35,587 bases of DNA, from contig JAFQOY010000136.1 of the NCBI GenBank assembly GCA_017412025.1, positions 1 to 35,587 on the forward strand, in the 5' to 3' direction. Source of the DNA: Clostridia bacterium. Lineage in GTDB: Bacteria; Bacillota_A; Clostridia; Christensenellales; Aristaeellaceae. The notes under the pieces are model-generated. The model was not told the DNA's origin, ran no database searches, and worked only from the letters and a program-made list of their open reading frames with translations. Of this stretch, positions 7,643 to 13,137 are shown in pieces (within the stretch, counting starts at the first letter, position 1; the number at the start of each line of letters is the position of its first letter). A program made the position numbers and the translations under genes.

Positions 7643-7896
7643 TTGAGGACGAAGAGGAAAGCAAAGAGGAAATCAAAGCAAAAGGAGTATGTCCATTTGC
7701 TGGAGGCTTGCAAAGCCGTTGTGTTGACCGTTGCGCTATGCATGTTGAAAAGGGCTGTGCAATTGTCTGCGGAGAGAATCCAAAGTTTGGCGGTATTTGT
7801 CCGTTCAATAGACATGCAAACATGTTTATTTGCAGCGAAGAATGCACGCTATATAAAAACGGCTGCACGATGATCAGAGGGAACAAGAGAAAATAG
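7639..7896 (+). CDS. Cys-rich small protein, unknown
   Basis: The product is 85 residues with an acidic N-terminus (MIEDEEESKEE) and ten cysteines in a tight pattern: CPFAGG, CVDRC, GCAIVC, ICPF, CSEEC and GC. Spacing suggests one or two bound metal ions or disulfides. No family was recognised. The GTG start is inferred from overlap with the upstream mini-ORF. It lies between the tape measure and the terminase genes, in the late-gene part of the element. Confidence 0.6.
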   Translation: MIEDEEESKEEIKAKGVCPFAGGLQSRCVDRCAMHVEKGCAIVCGENPKFGGICPFNRHANMFICSEECTLYKNGCTMIRGNKRK

Positions 7897-7912
7897 AAAG
7901 GCGTATGTATGT

Positions 7913-8257
7913 ATGGTGAAAGAAAGAGATGAACCCAGCAAACTGGACGAAACTGGACGAGACAGCAAGGGCAGATTCCAAAAGGGACATGTCCCCAAGG
8001 GATCAGGAAGAAAGCCGCAGCCGCCGGAGTTTCGGGAGTTGGCTGTGTCCAATGCTACGAAAGCGCTCCAAGTTGTTGTCGACGTGATGAACAATCCGAA
8101 AGCATCAAACAAGGATCGTTTGATGGCTGCTGGAATGATCATCGACCGGGCATATGGCAAGCCAGACAGCACCGTGAAGCTCGAAACGCCCAAGGCGGAC
8201 ATGCTTGACGATATCCGCGCGGAAATGGAACGCATCAAGGCGGCGAGGCGGGAATGA
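7913..8257 (+). CDS. Putative terminase small subunit (DUF5681-like N-terminus)
   Basis: The product is a 114-residue protein. The N-terminal segment GRDSKGRFQKGHVPKGSGRKPQPPEF is the GRF-x-KG-x(n)-GR motif seen in DUF5681-type proteins that sit directly before large terminases. The helical rest ends in a basic tail. The stop overlaps the large terminase ATG by 4 bases (ATGA), supporting a two-subunit packaging enzyme in which this protein recognises the DNA packaging site. Assignment rests on the motif and position. Confidence 0.7.
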   Translation: MVKERDEPSKLDETGRDSKGRFQKGHVPKGSGRKPQPPEFRELAVSNATKALQVVVDVMNNPKASNKDRLMAAGMIIDRAYGKPDSTVKLETPKADMLDDIRAEMERIKAARRE

Positions 8258-9567
8258 CAGAGCAAGGCAGAATTGCGCTTGAGTACATGACACAGCATCC
8301 AGCTTCGCTGGGGCGCTCTCTGGGGTATCGCGATCTGAGAGATGATCTGCACGGCGTCTGGATGCGTGAAATGCTGGAGGCGTCAGAGGACATGACTTTG
8401 CAGGCGCATCGAGGCAGCTACAAAACTACATGTCTCTGCATTGTTCTGGCGGTTCTTATGGCTGTTGAGCCGGATAAAAACATCATGTTTCTGAGAAAGA
8501 CTGATGACGATGTGCTGGAGGTTGTGCGTCAGGTGTCGCGCATCCTCCAGCACCCAGAGTATCAGCGCTTGACTGCATGGCTGTACGCGCAGCGCGAGGA
8601 TCGACCATCAACGCCGCTTCGCATCGTTCGAGGGACAGCCTCAGAGATTGTGACCGATGCATACGCCGCGCCGCGTGGGGCTGTGCAGCTCCTTGGAATT
8701 GGCTTGGGTGGCAGTTTGACCGGCAAGCATGCGGATATTATCGTGACCGATGACATAATCAATCGTCAGGATCGTGTGAGCCGGGCAGAGCGAGAGCGCA
8801 CAAAATCCGTATACATGGAATTGCAAAACATCAGGAATCCGGGCGGCAGGATCATCAACACAGGAACGCCATGGCACAAAGAGGACGCTTTCACCCTCAT
8901 GCCGACACCGGTCAAATATGATTGCTACAGCACCGGCATGCTGACGCAGGAAAAGATTGATAATCTGCGTGCTAGTATGACACCATCCTTGTTTGCAGCG
9001 AATTACGAGTTGCTACATATCGCAGCAGAAAATGCGCTTTTCCTCCAGCAACCAGGCTTCACAGAGGATGACGGTTTGATTCGTGATGGAATCGCTCATG
9101 TTGATGCAGCCTATGGGGGCGAGGATTATACTGCGCTGACGTGTGCAAAGCGCAAAGGAGATACAATATATCTATATGGGCGCTTGTGGCACTCACATGT
9201 TGATACTGTGCTTGATACTGTTCTTGCAGAATGTGACCGGCTGATGTGCAGCCCCATACATTGCGAGAATAACGGAGATAAAGGGTATTTAGGCCGAGAG
9301 ATTCTTAGAAAAGGAAACCGAGTAATTGCGTATCATGAATCTCAGAATAAGTATCTGAAAATTTCGTCATATCTCGTCAAATGGTGGCCTCAAATCGTTT
9401 TCTTGCGCGGAACAGATGCAGCATATATCAATCAGATCATGGATTATACTGAGGACGCAGAACACGACGACGCGCCGGACAGCGCTGCCAGTGTTTGCAG
9501 GCATTTGGACAGGGTATATCGGGAGCGTACGTATATATCACCGTTTGAAGCGGCCTTGATGAGGTGA
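8254..9567 (+). CDS. Phage terminase large subunit
   Basis: The product is a 437-residue packaging motor. The ATPase has the deviant Walker A RGSYKTT (53-59) and Walker B DIIVTDDI (161-168), followed by the coupling motif NTGTPWH (202-208). The C-terminal RNase H-like nuclease has HVDAAYGGEDYTAL with D284, an acidic ENNGDKG segment near residue 338, and DAPDSAAS near the end, consistent with a complete metal-binding triad. It translocates DNA into proheads and cuts concatemers. It overlaps the small subunit gene by 4 bases. No portal gene follows it, which is very unusual for a complete phage. Confidence 0.92.
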   Translation: MTEQGRIALEYMTQHPASLGRSLGYRDLRDDLHGVWMREMLEASEDMTLQAHRGSYKTTCLCIVLAVLMAVEPDKNIMFLRKTDDDVLEVVRQVSRILQHPEYQRLTAWLYAQREDRPSTPLRIVRGTASEIVTDAYAAPRGAVQLLGIGLGGSLTGKHADIIVTDDIINRQDRVSRAERERTKSVYMELQNIRNPGGRIINTGTPWHKEDAFTLMPTPVKYDCYSTGMLTQEKIDNLRASMTPSLFAANYELLHIAAENALFLQQPGFTEDDGLIRDGIAHVDAAYGGEDYTALTCAKRKGDTIYLYGRLWHSHVDTVLDTVLAECDRLMCSPIHCENNGDKGYLGREILRKGNRVIAYHESQNKYLKISSYLVKWWPQIVFLRGTDAAYINQIMDYTEDAEHDDAPDSAASVCRHLDRVYRERTYISPFEAALMR

Positions 9568-9571
9568 CAGA

Positions 9572-9805
9572 ATGGGATATTTGCAAATCACATGCGCCCA
9601 TTGCAAAAAACATTGGGTGGTTTATAACCGAAATATGAACGAGGAGAGTGCGCGATCCTGTCCGCGCTGCCTCAAGGCAATAGACAGCCAGACATGGGCG
9701 CGCTTCATCCTGCCAGCCTTTGGGCTGATGGACGATGCAAACCGGGATTTGATCAAAGACAATATGAATCGCTCTCCCCTGTTTCGGGTGGAGTATAGAC
9801 TTTGA
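9572..9805 (+). CDS. Zinc-ribbon small protein
   Basis: The product is 77 residues. CAHC (residues about 8-11) and CPRC (about 31-34) form a four-cysteine zinc ribbon. A helical C-terminal half (FGLMDDANRDLIKDN) follows. The ATG is 4 bases after the large terminase stop, so it is in the same operon. Function is unknown; a packaging or transcription accessory is possible. Confidence 0.65.
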   Translation: MGYLQITCAHCKKHWVVYNRNMNEESARSCPRCLKAIDSQTWARFILPAFGLMDDANRDLIKDNMNRSPLFRVEYRL

Positions 9806-9821
9806 AAGGACGAAATGAATT

Positions 9822-10409
9822 ATGAGTAGAAAAGCTCTTTTTACCGAAGCGCGCGATATTACCCGTCGTGCGCATGCCGATATTTATCTTCTGACGCTCA
9901 AGATTTACGAGCTGGAGGATAAGCTGGACAGCAAGAAATACAGCGATGAACACAAGAACAAGGTCATCAAGCCTGAGCTTGAAAAAGTCAAGAAAGAGCG
10001 TGAAGCTCTGCGTGAGAATGCGACGAAGAAGGTTGGAGAGCTTGCCCGTGAATACATGGCAAAGCAGGCCGCGCTTGATGAGCTGCGAGGCGATCAGATC
10101 ACCGAAGACGCTCGCCTGCTGACTTGTGGTATCAAGCTGACTGGGCGAGAGCTGGAAAAGATGTTTGACCGAAACGCCGGAAATGGTACTATGCAGCAAA
10201 TCATTTGCCGCTATGCGTATGAACAGGGCATGCATAAGGATTTCCGCCGCGCTTATCATACGCGCTCTTCGACCTGCGTAAACCTTGACCATAATCTTGC
10301 TTATCAGGCAGACGTCGCCCTCAAGTTTTATGACAGTAAAGATTCCTATGAAAAGATCGCCGGAGATGGCGGCCTGTTCGATCAGCAAATTGCAGCGGCT
10401 ACGGAGTAA
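9822..10409 (+). CDS. Coiled-coil protein, unknown
   Basis: The product is 195 residues. Residues about 20-85 are strongly charged and helical (IYELEDKLDSKKYSDEHKNK, KPELEKVKKEREALRENATKK), a likely coiled coil. The second half has a CxxxH-like region (ICRYAYEQGMHKDF) without a clear family match. GAAAGGACG lies before the ATG. Position after the terminase genes is where a structural or scaffold-like gene could be expected, but no capsid or scaffold signature was recognised. Confidence 0.6.
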   Translation: MSRKALFTEARDITRRAHADIYLLTLKIYELEDKLDSKKYSDEHKNKVIKPELEKVKKEREALRENATKKVGELAREYMAKQAALDELRGDQITEDARLLTCGIKLTGRELEKMFDRNAGNGTMQQIICRYAYEQGMHKDFRRAYHTRSSTCVNLDHNLAYQADVALKFYDSKDSYEKIAGDGGLFDQQIAAATE

Positions 10410-10423
10410 ATAATCATATTTGC

Positions 10424-10451
10424 AGTGGCTTCGCAATGGCGCGAAGCCACT
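10424..10451 (+). other. Strong hairpin before the sigma-like gene
   Basis: AGTGGCTTCGC (10424-10434), loop AATGGC and GCGAAGCCACT (10441-10451) form a perfect 11-bp stem. No T-run follows. It sits in the 65-base gap before the sigma gene and ends 10 bases before its ribosome binding site. An RNA processing or attenuation element is possible. Confidence 0.55.
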
Positions 10452-10474
10452 CATTCCTAGCAAAAGGGGAGAAT

Positions 10475-11374
10475 ATGAGAGCGAAAAGAAAGAGAAGAGG
10501 ACAACGGGAAATGTTCATCGTCGACGAACCCGGCCTGTATGCTTTGGCTGCGCAGAAGGGCGATCCTGAAGCGCTTGCACAGCTTTGGCAGAGGGTAAAG
10601 GATTATGCGTACAAAGTCGTTATGCGTTATACGGTGAAGCCGTATGCTGAGACGGAAGATTATATGCAAACTGCGTTTCTGGGCGTTCGTGCTGCCGCTC
10701 TGGCCTATGATCCTAGCAGAGGATCTTTTCTGACGCTTGCAGATATGTATATTCGTAGCGCATGCAGACATTTCTATCATTGGAACCGGCATGGCGAAGT
10801 ACAAACAATCTCCTATGATGTCCCGATGAATGCTGATGATCCTGATGGAGGAGATTTCAGAGACAGCTTTCCTGATACGTCTATTCGCGATCCGGCAGAA
10901 GGGCTTGAATGCGCTGATATGGTGCGCGATGTGCGAGCAGCGGTTGACGAACTGAATCCGAGGCATCGGGAAATCATCGAACAGAAGTATTATCACCGAA
11001 TGCCGCTGGAGGCTGTATGTCAGGCACAAGGCGTGAGCGCTGAGCGTATCCGGCAGATTGAGCAAAGCGCGTTGAAGCATCTGAGAGCCAGTAAACATCT
11101 TGTGTCATATCGCCGGTATTACGCGCCAACTCAGGGCGTTGGTGTAATCGCATTTCGAAACTACGGAGAGTCAGCGGTTGAACGTGTGGCGATCAAAAAC
11201 GTTGACAAAGAACGCCGTGCAGAATACCGCGCATTTAGACGGCATGTCTTGCAAAGTGTAGAAAATGGACTGTATTCGCCGGAAGTGGGCGAAATGATCA
11301 TAAGAAGCTATGAGGAACAGCGCGGATTGCTGGCAAACGGTCAGAATACCGCCTCTGTGCGTTTTATAGACTGA
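10475..11374 (+). CDS. Sigma-70-like transcription factor of the element
   Basis: The product is a 299-residue protein. Residues about 15-105 match sigma region 2 (GDPEALAQLWQRVKDYAYKVVMRYT, then AETEDYMQTAFLGVRAAALAYDPSRGSFLTLADMYIRSACRHFY). Residues about 160-215 match region 4 with its HTH (VDELNPRHREIIEQKYYHRMPLEAVCQAQGVSAERIRQIEQSALKHLR). A C-terminal extension of about 85 residues has no recognised domain. The ATG at 10475 follows AAAAGGGGAG. It probably directs host RNA polymerase to element or helper late promoters. It ends at a strong terminator. Confidence 0.85.
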   Translation: MRAKRKRRGQREMFIVDEPGLYALAAQKGDPEALAQLWQRVKDYAYKVVMRYTVKPYAETEDYMQTAFLGVRAAALAYDPSRGSFLTLADMYIRSACRHFYHWNRHGEVQTISYDVPMNADDPDGGDFRDSFPDTSIRDPAEGLECADMVRDVRAAVDELNPRHREIIEQKYYHRMPLEAVCQAQGVSAERIRQIEQSALKHLRASKHLVSYRRYYAPTQGVGVIAFRNYGESAVERVAIKNVDKERRAEYRAFRRHVLQSVENGLYSPEVGEMIIRSYEEQRGLLANGQNTASVRFID

Positions 11375-11424
11375 CTTTGACCGTTCCCCTTATCCGTATG
11401 CAGGAAGCGCCACAAAGAAAAATA

Positions 11425-11470
11425 AAAGGCACAGCGGGCATTGTGCTTTGCTGTGCCTTTGAGTTTTATT
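11425..11470. terminator. Bidirectional terminator
   Basis: AAAGGCACAGC (11425-11435) pairs with GCTGTGCCTTT (11450-11460), with T-rich sequence on the plus side and A-rich sequence on the other. It separates the plus-strand sigma gene from the convergent minus-strand mini-operon. Confidence 0.8.
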
Positions 11471-11579
11471 GATTTTTTTCCGTTCTTTCCATGATGATCG
11501 TTTGAACAAGCTGCAAAAGCTGTTCTTTTTCTTCTGGCGTCATGTCTGCGATGAGCGCGCGGGCTTCTGCTTCTGTCAT
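11466..11579 (-). CDS. Small acidic helical protein, unknown
   Basis: The ORF has 37 codons: MTEAEARALIADMTPEEKEQ then LLQLVQTIIMERTEKNQ. Its ATG overlaps the TAA of the preceding gene (TAATG) and is preceded by AAGGGAGGCG. It looks like one amphipathic helix pair and resembles small proteins often seen beside the zinc-ribbon peptide in Clostridia mobile elements. No function is known. Confidence 0.6.
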   Translation of the reverse strand: MTEAEARALIADMTPEEKEQLLQLVQTIIMERTEKNQ

Positions 11580-11680
11580 TAGTTCGCGCCTCCCTTCTCA
11601 CAGTCACAGCTTTCGCCGGGATCGAGATGCGCGCCGCAGATCGGGCAGATGCGGTAGAAGCGGTATTTAATCTTTTTCAT
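11579..11680 (-). CDS. Zinc-ribbon mini-protein
   Basis: The product is 33 residues, MKKIKYRFYRICPICGAHLD then PGESCDCEKGGAN. CPIC and CDC provide four cysteines for one metal site, and the N-terminus is very basic. AAGGAGG precedes the ATG, and the stop is coupled to the next gene. Peptides of this type are common in Clostridia prophages and satellites; function is unknown. Confidence 0.65.
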   Translation of the reverse strand: MKKIKYRFYRICPICGAHLDPGESCDCEKGGAN

Positions 11681-11690
11681 ATTTTCCTCC

Positions 11691-11734
11691 TTGTCAGGAA
11701 GGGAAGACCCATGTTATAATATTAGGGTCTTCCC
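11691..11734. promoter_or_regulatory. Palindromic operator overlapping opposed promoters
   Basis: GGGAAGACCC (11701-11710) and GGGTCTTCCC (11725-11734) are perfect inverted arms around a 14-base AT-rich centre. On the plus strand TTGTCA (11691-11696) and TATAAT (11715-11720) are 18 bases apart. On the minus strand TTGCTT and TATTAT, also about 18 apart, point at the zinc-ribbon gene. A regulator bound to the arms would cover both. Confidence 0.5.
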
Positions 11735-11792
11735 GGTGTAAGCAAGAATCAGGTTGACATGGCGTTGAGAGAGGCAGTTCTCAACGCCTTTT
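11727..11792 (+). ncRNA. Candidate small RNA
   Basis: A plus-strand promoter (TTGTCA/TATAAT, 11691-11720) is followed within about 70 bases by a hairpin, GGCGTTGAGA (11760-11769 region) and TCTCAACGCC, and then six T. No ORF lies between. The predicted transcript is about 65 nt and is antisense to the leader between the two minus-strand genes. It is a candidate only. Confidence 0.4.
11760..11792 (+). terminator. Plus-strand intrinsic terminator
   Basis: GGCGTTGAGA, an eight-base loop and TCTCAACGCC make a 10-bp stem followed by TTTTTT. It points along the plus strand although both neighbouring genes are on the minus strand, which is why a small RNA is suspected. Confidence 0.65.
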
Positions 11793-11793
11793 T

Positions 11794-12057
11794 TCATGCG
11801 ATCGTGAAGCGGCGAGTGGTGGTCTGCTTCATGAACTGAGCGGCGATCTCCGGCAGCGCCTTCTTGAGCGCGGTGGTGTCGAGCCTGCTGGAGGCAACCG
11901 TCTTCCAAGTGATCTTGAAAGCGCCTGCCGTGATCTGCTCTGCATCGCCCATGCTGGCCTTGATTTCATCCTCCAGCGCGGTCATCTCCGCATCAAGCTC
12001 TTCGCGCAGGCGCTTAAGCTCCTGCAACTCCTTGACCTTGTTCTCCAGATTCATCAT
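11794..12057 (-). CDS. Small phage-type protein with coiled coil
   Basis: The product is 87 residues. A coiled coil (residues 3-35, NLENKVKELQELKRLREELD) leads into a compact domain, ITAGAFKITWKTVASSRLDT, then KKALPEIAAQFMKQTTTRRFTI. The WKTVxSSRxDTxxxKK...F...TTxRRF pattern recurs in small proteins of Clostridia phages, often beside recombination genes. No function is established. ATG at 12057 has AAAGGAGGA upstream; an upstream extension starting MSETQ (12153) lacks such a site. It is transcribed from the operator-covered promoter at 12186-12214. Confidence 0.7.
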   Translation of the reverse strand: MMNLENKVKELQELKRLREELDAEMTALEDEIKASMGDAEQITAGAFKITWKTVASSRLDTTALKKALPEIAAQFMKQTTTRRFTIA

Positions 12058-12185
12058 TGTGTGTATCCTCCTTTGTCTTTCTGATCGGGAAGCGCCTCCA
12101 GCTCGTGCCCTTGCTCCTGTCATCTCGTAGGGATCGGGTTGCGTCTCACTCATAGCACCGGGGGCTGTTCCCTTGATCTAATAAT

Positions 12186-12214
12186 AGTATACTACTAACG
12201 TTAGTAGTTTTCAA
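12186..12214 (-). promoter_or_regulatory. Minus-strand promoter with operator in its spacer
   Basis: On the minus strand TTGAAA (12209-12214) and TATACT (12186-12191) are exactly 17 bases apart. The 18-bp palindrome at 12191-12208 fills that spacer. A protein on the palindrome would exclude RNA polymerase. Confidence 0.75.
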
Positions 12215-12273
12215 TCGTTAGAATTAACAAAACTAATAACGTTATTATGTGCAATCGGCTACTAACGTTAGTA
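12191..12273. promoter_or_regulatory. Three palindromic operators for the RHH regulator
   Basis: Perfect palindromes lie at 12191-12208 (ACTACTAACGTTAGTAGT), 12234-12247 (TAATAACGTTATTA) and 12260-12273 (TACTAACGTTAGTA). All are centred on AACGTT. A half-site CGTTAG at 12216-12221 sits between the first two. They lie between the divergent 12057 gene and the RHH gene at 12313, so the RHH protein is the likely ligand (autoregulation). Confidence 0.7.
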
Positions 12274-12312
12274 TTAAAAGTGTGATATACTTAGGAAAAG
12301 GAGGGAAACAAA

Positions 12313-12531
12313 ATGCCCAAGAAGCAAACAGAATGGTCAAGGTCATTCAATGAAAAGGCGTATGATCGACTTGCAATCACCATTCCCAAAGGCCGTAAAA
12401 CGACCGTAGAGGCGTGCGCCGCTGCGCGTGGTCAATCCGTCAATGGAATGGTAAACGCGCTCCTGATGGACGTGGCAGGCCTCACAGAGGCAGAATGGAA
12501 GCAGCCCGCCGCCGATCCGCCGGAGGAATGA
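12313..12531 (+). CDS. Ribbon-helix-helix (Arc-like) regulator
   Basis: The product is 72 residues. The strand-helix-helix pattern is KAYDRLAITIPKGRKTTVEACAAARGQSVNGMVNALLMDVAGL, typical of Arc/MetJ-type repressors that bind as dimers through the beta ribbon. A basic N-terminus (MPKKQTEWSRSFNEK) precedes it. AAAGGAGGG lies before the ATG. TATACT at 12286-12291 is a possible -10 box, with the third operator over its -35 position. It most likely represses itself and the minus-strand mini-operon. Confidence 0.8.
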   Translation: MPKKQTEWSRSFNEKAYDRLAITIPKGRKTTVEACAAARGQSVNGMVNALLMDVAGLTEAEWKQPAADPPEE

Positions 12532-12533
12532 GA

Positions 12534-12565
12534 AAAGCCGCCCTTTGCGGGGCGGTCTTTCTATT
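12534..12565 (+). terminator. Terminator of the RHH gene
   Basis: GCCGCCC (12537-12543) pairs with GGGCGGT (12550-12556), followed by CTTTCTATTT. It lies three bases after the stop codon. Confidence 0.75.
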
Positions 12566-12909
12566 TGCGTTTATTTGCCCCTCAGACGGGCGCGAGGCAT
12601 CGGGAAGGGATTCTATCAATGAAGCACGTAAAAGGGCTATATATTGCGCCCTTGCATCCGTTGAACGGATTACCCTAAGTTCAACATAGGGTAATGCTAT
12701 GACCCTAGATTTAACCGATGGTCAATATAGGGGTTGCACTTGAAAGGATACTAATTCAATCAGTACCCTTTACACCCTCATTTTTACCCTTTACGCAACG
12801 GGAACGAGAGAAAAAACAAGGGAATACAGGGGATAAAGAATCAAGTATTACAAGATAAAACGACACGGCGGAATACAGCAAAAGACAGCGAAAAATGCAA
12901 TCTTCACAA
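12566..12909. other. Non-coding right end of the element
   Basis: No convincing gene is present in about 340 bases. It holds a palindrome ATCCGT-TGA-ACGGAT (about 12656-12670). It also holds an inverted repeat with arms ATTACCCTA and TAGGGTAAT (about 12670-12694), and two TACCCTTTA sites (12764-12772 and 12785-12793) that match the left-end pair. The rest is A-rich up to the attachment repeat. This is probably the right arm of the attachment site, with integrase, excisionase or host-factor sites. Confidence 0.5.
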
Positions 12910-12932
12910 TTCGAATCCCTAACTCTCCGCCA
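12910..12932 (+). repeat. attR core, 23-bp direct repeat
   Basis: Exact copy of 895-917. It is followed by CACAAAA and the hairpin terminator that would originally have stood behind tRNA-Ser. Confidence 0.9.
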
Positions 12933-12933
12933 C

Positions 12934-12968
12934 AAAAAAGTCGTGAGAATATCACGGCTTTTTCTTTA
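12934..12968 (+). terminator. Original terminator of tRNA-Ser
   Basis: AAAAGTCGTGA, loop GAATA and TCACGGCTTTTT form the stem and T-run directly behind the attR repeat. Excision of the element would place it immediately after the tRNA. Confidence 0.8.
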
Positions 12969-12990
12969 TCAAAGAATCATCGAAGAAGAA

Positions 12991-13082
12991 GGGATTCGAA
13001 CTGGGCCGGTAATGAATGAGGCCACTGTGTGGCCTCAGAACCGGCCTGACCGAGACCCGTCGAGGGGCGAGAGCGCAATCCC
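12991..13082 (+). other. Folded palindromic segment next to a third tRNA-end copy
   Basis: GGGATT (12991-12996) can pair with AATCCC (13077-13082) and enclose two further stems. One is GGCCGGT (13004-13010) with ACCGGCC (13040-13046), capped by GAGGCCAC, TGT and GTGGCCTC (13018-13036). The other is CCC-GTCGA-GGG near 13056-13066. The left end GGGATTCGAAC is the reverse complement of a tRNA T arm. Together this predicts a branched RNA or cruciform of about 92 nt. No function is known. Confidence 0.5.
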
Positions 13083-13095
13083 TAACTCTCCGCCA
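13077..13095 (+). repeat. Third, partial copy of the tRNA-Ser 3' end
   Basis: Nineteen bases ending in CTCTCCGCCA match the attachment core. The match to attR continues through CACAAAA, giving 24 identical bases with 12914-12937. It is also followed by a terminator. It may be an older attachment site left by another integration event. Confidence 0.7.
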
Positions 13096-13096
13096 C

Positions 13097-13137
13097 AAAA
13101 GGACTGAAGCTTTGATACAAGGTTTCAGTCCTTTTCT
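13097..13137 (+). terminator. Terminator after the third tRNA-end copy
   Basis: AAAAGGACTGAA and TTTCAGTCCTTTT are perfect inverted arms around a 14-base loop with a T-rich tail. Confidence 0.75.

Larger units (their letters stand above)
895..12932. mobile_element. Integrated phage satellite-like element in tRNA-Ser
   Basis: The element is about 12.0 kb, flanked by 23-bp direct repeats of the tRNA 3' end. It encodes, left to right: integrase, CI-like repressor, Cro-like HTH, excisionase-like HTH, replication initiator, DnaB-type helicase, small proteins, tape measure protein, Cys-rich protein, small and large terminase, zinc-ribbon protein, coiled-coil protein, sigma factor, three small minus-strand proteins and an RHH regulator. 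Portal, capsid, protease, head-tail connector, baseplate, holin and endolysin genes were not recognised. The main reading frames are intact and closely packed. A phage satellite fits best; a degraded prophage is the alternative. Confidence 0.75.

Noticed and set aside
12058..12153. N-terminal extension (MSETQPDPYE...) of the 87-residue protein
   Set aside because: The internal ATG at 12057 has AAAGGAGGA at ideal spacing; the upstream ATG has no such site.
895..12932. Intact inducible prophage
   Set aside because: No portal, capsid, connector, baseplate or lysis gene could be recognised and 12 kb is too small for a complete tailed phage.
12895..13107. 70-codon plus frame across the attachment site
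   Set aside because: It runs through attR, a terminator and palindromic DNA and has no ribosome site; chance frame.
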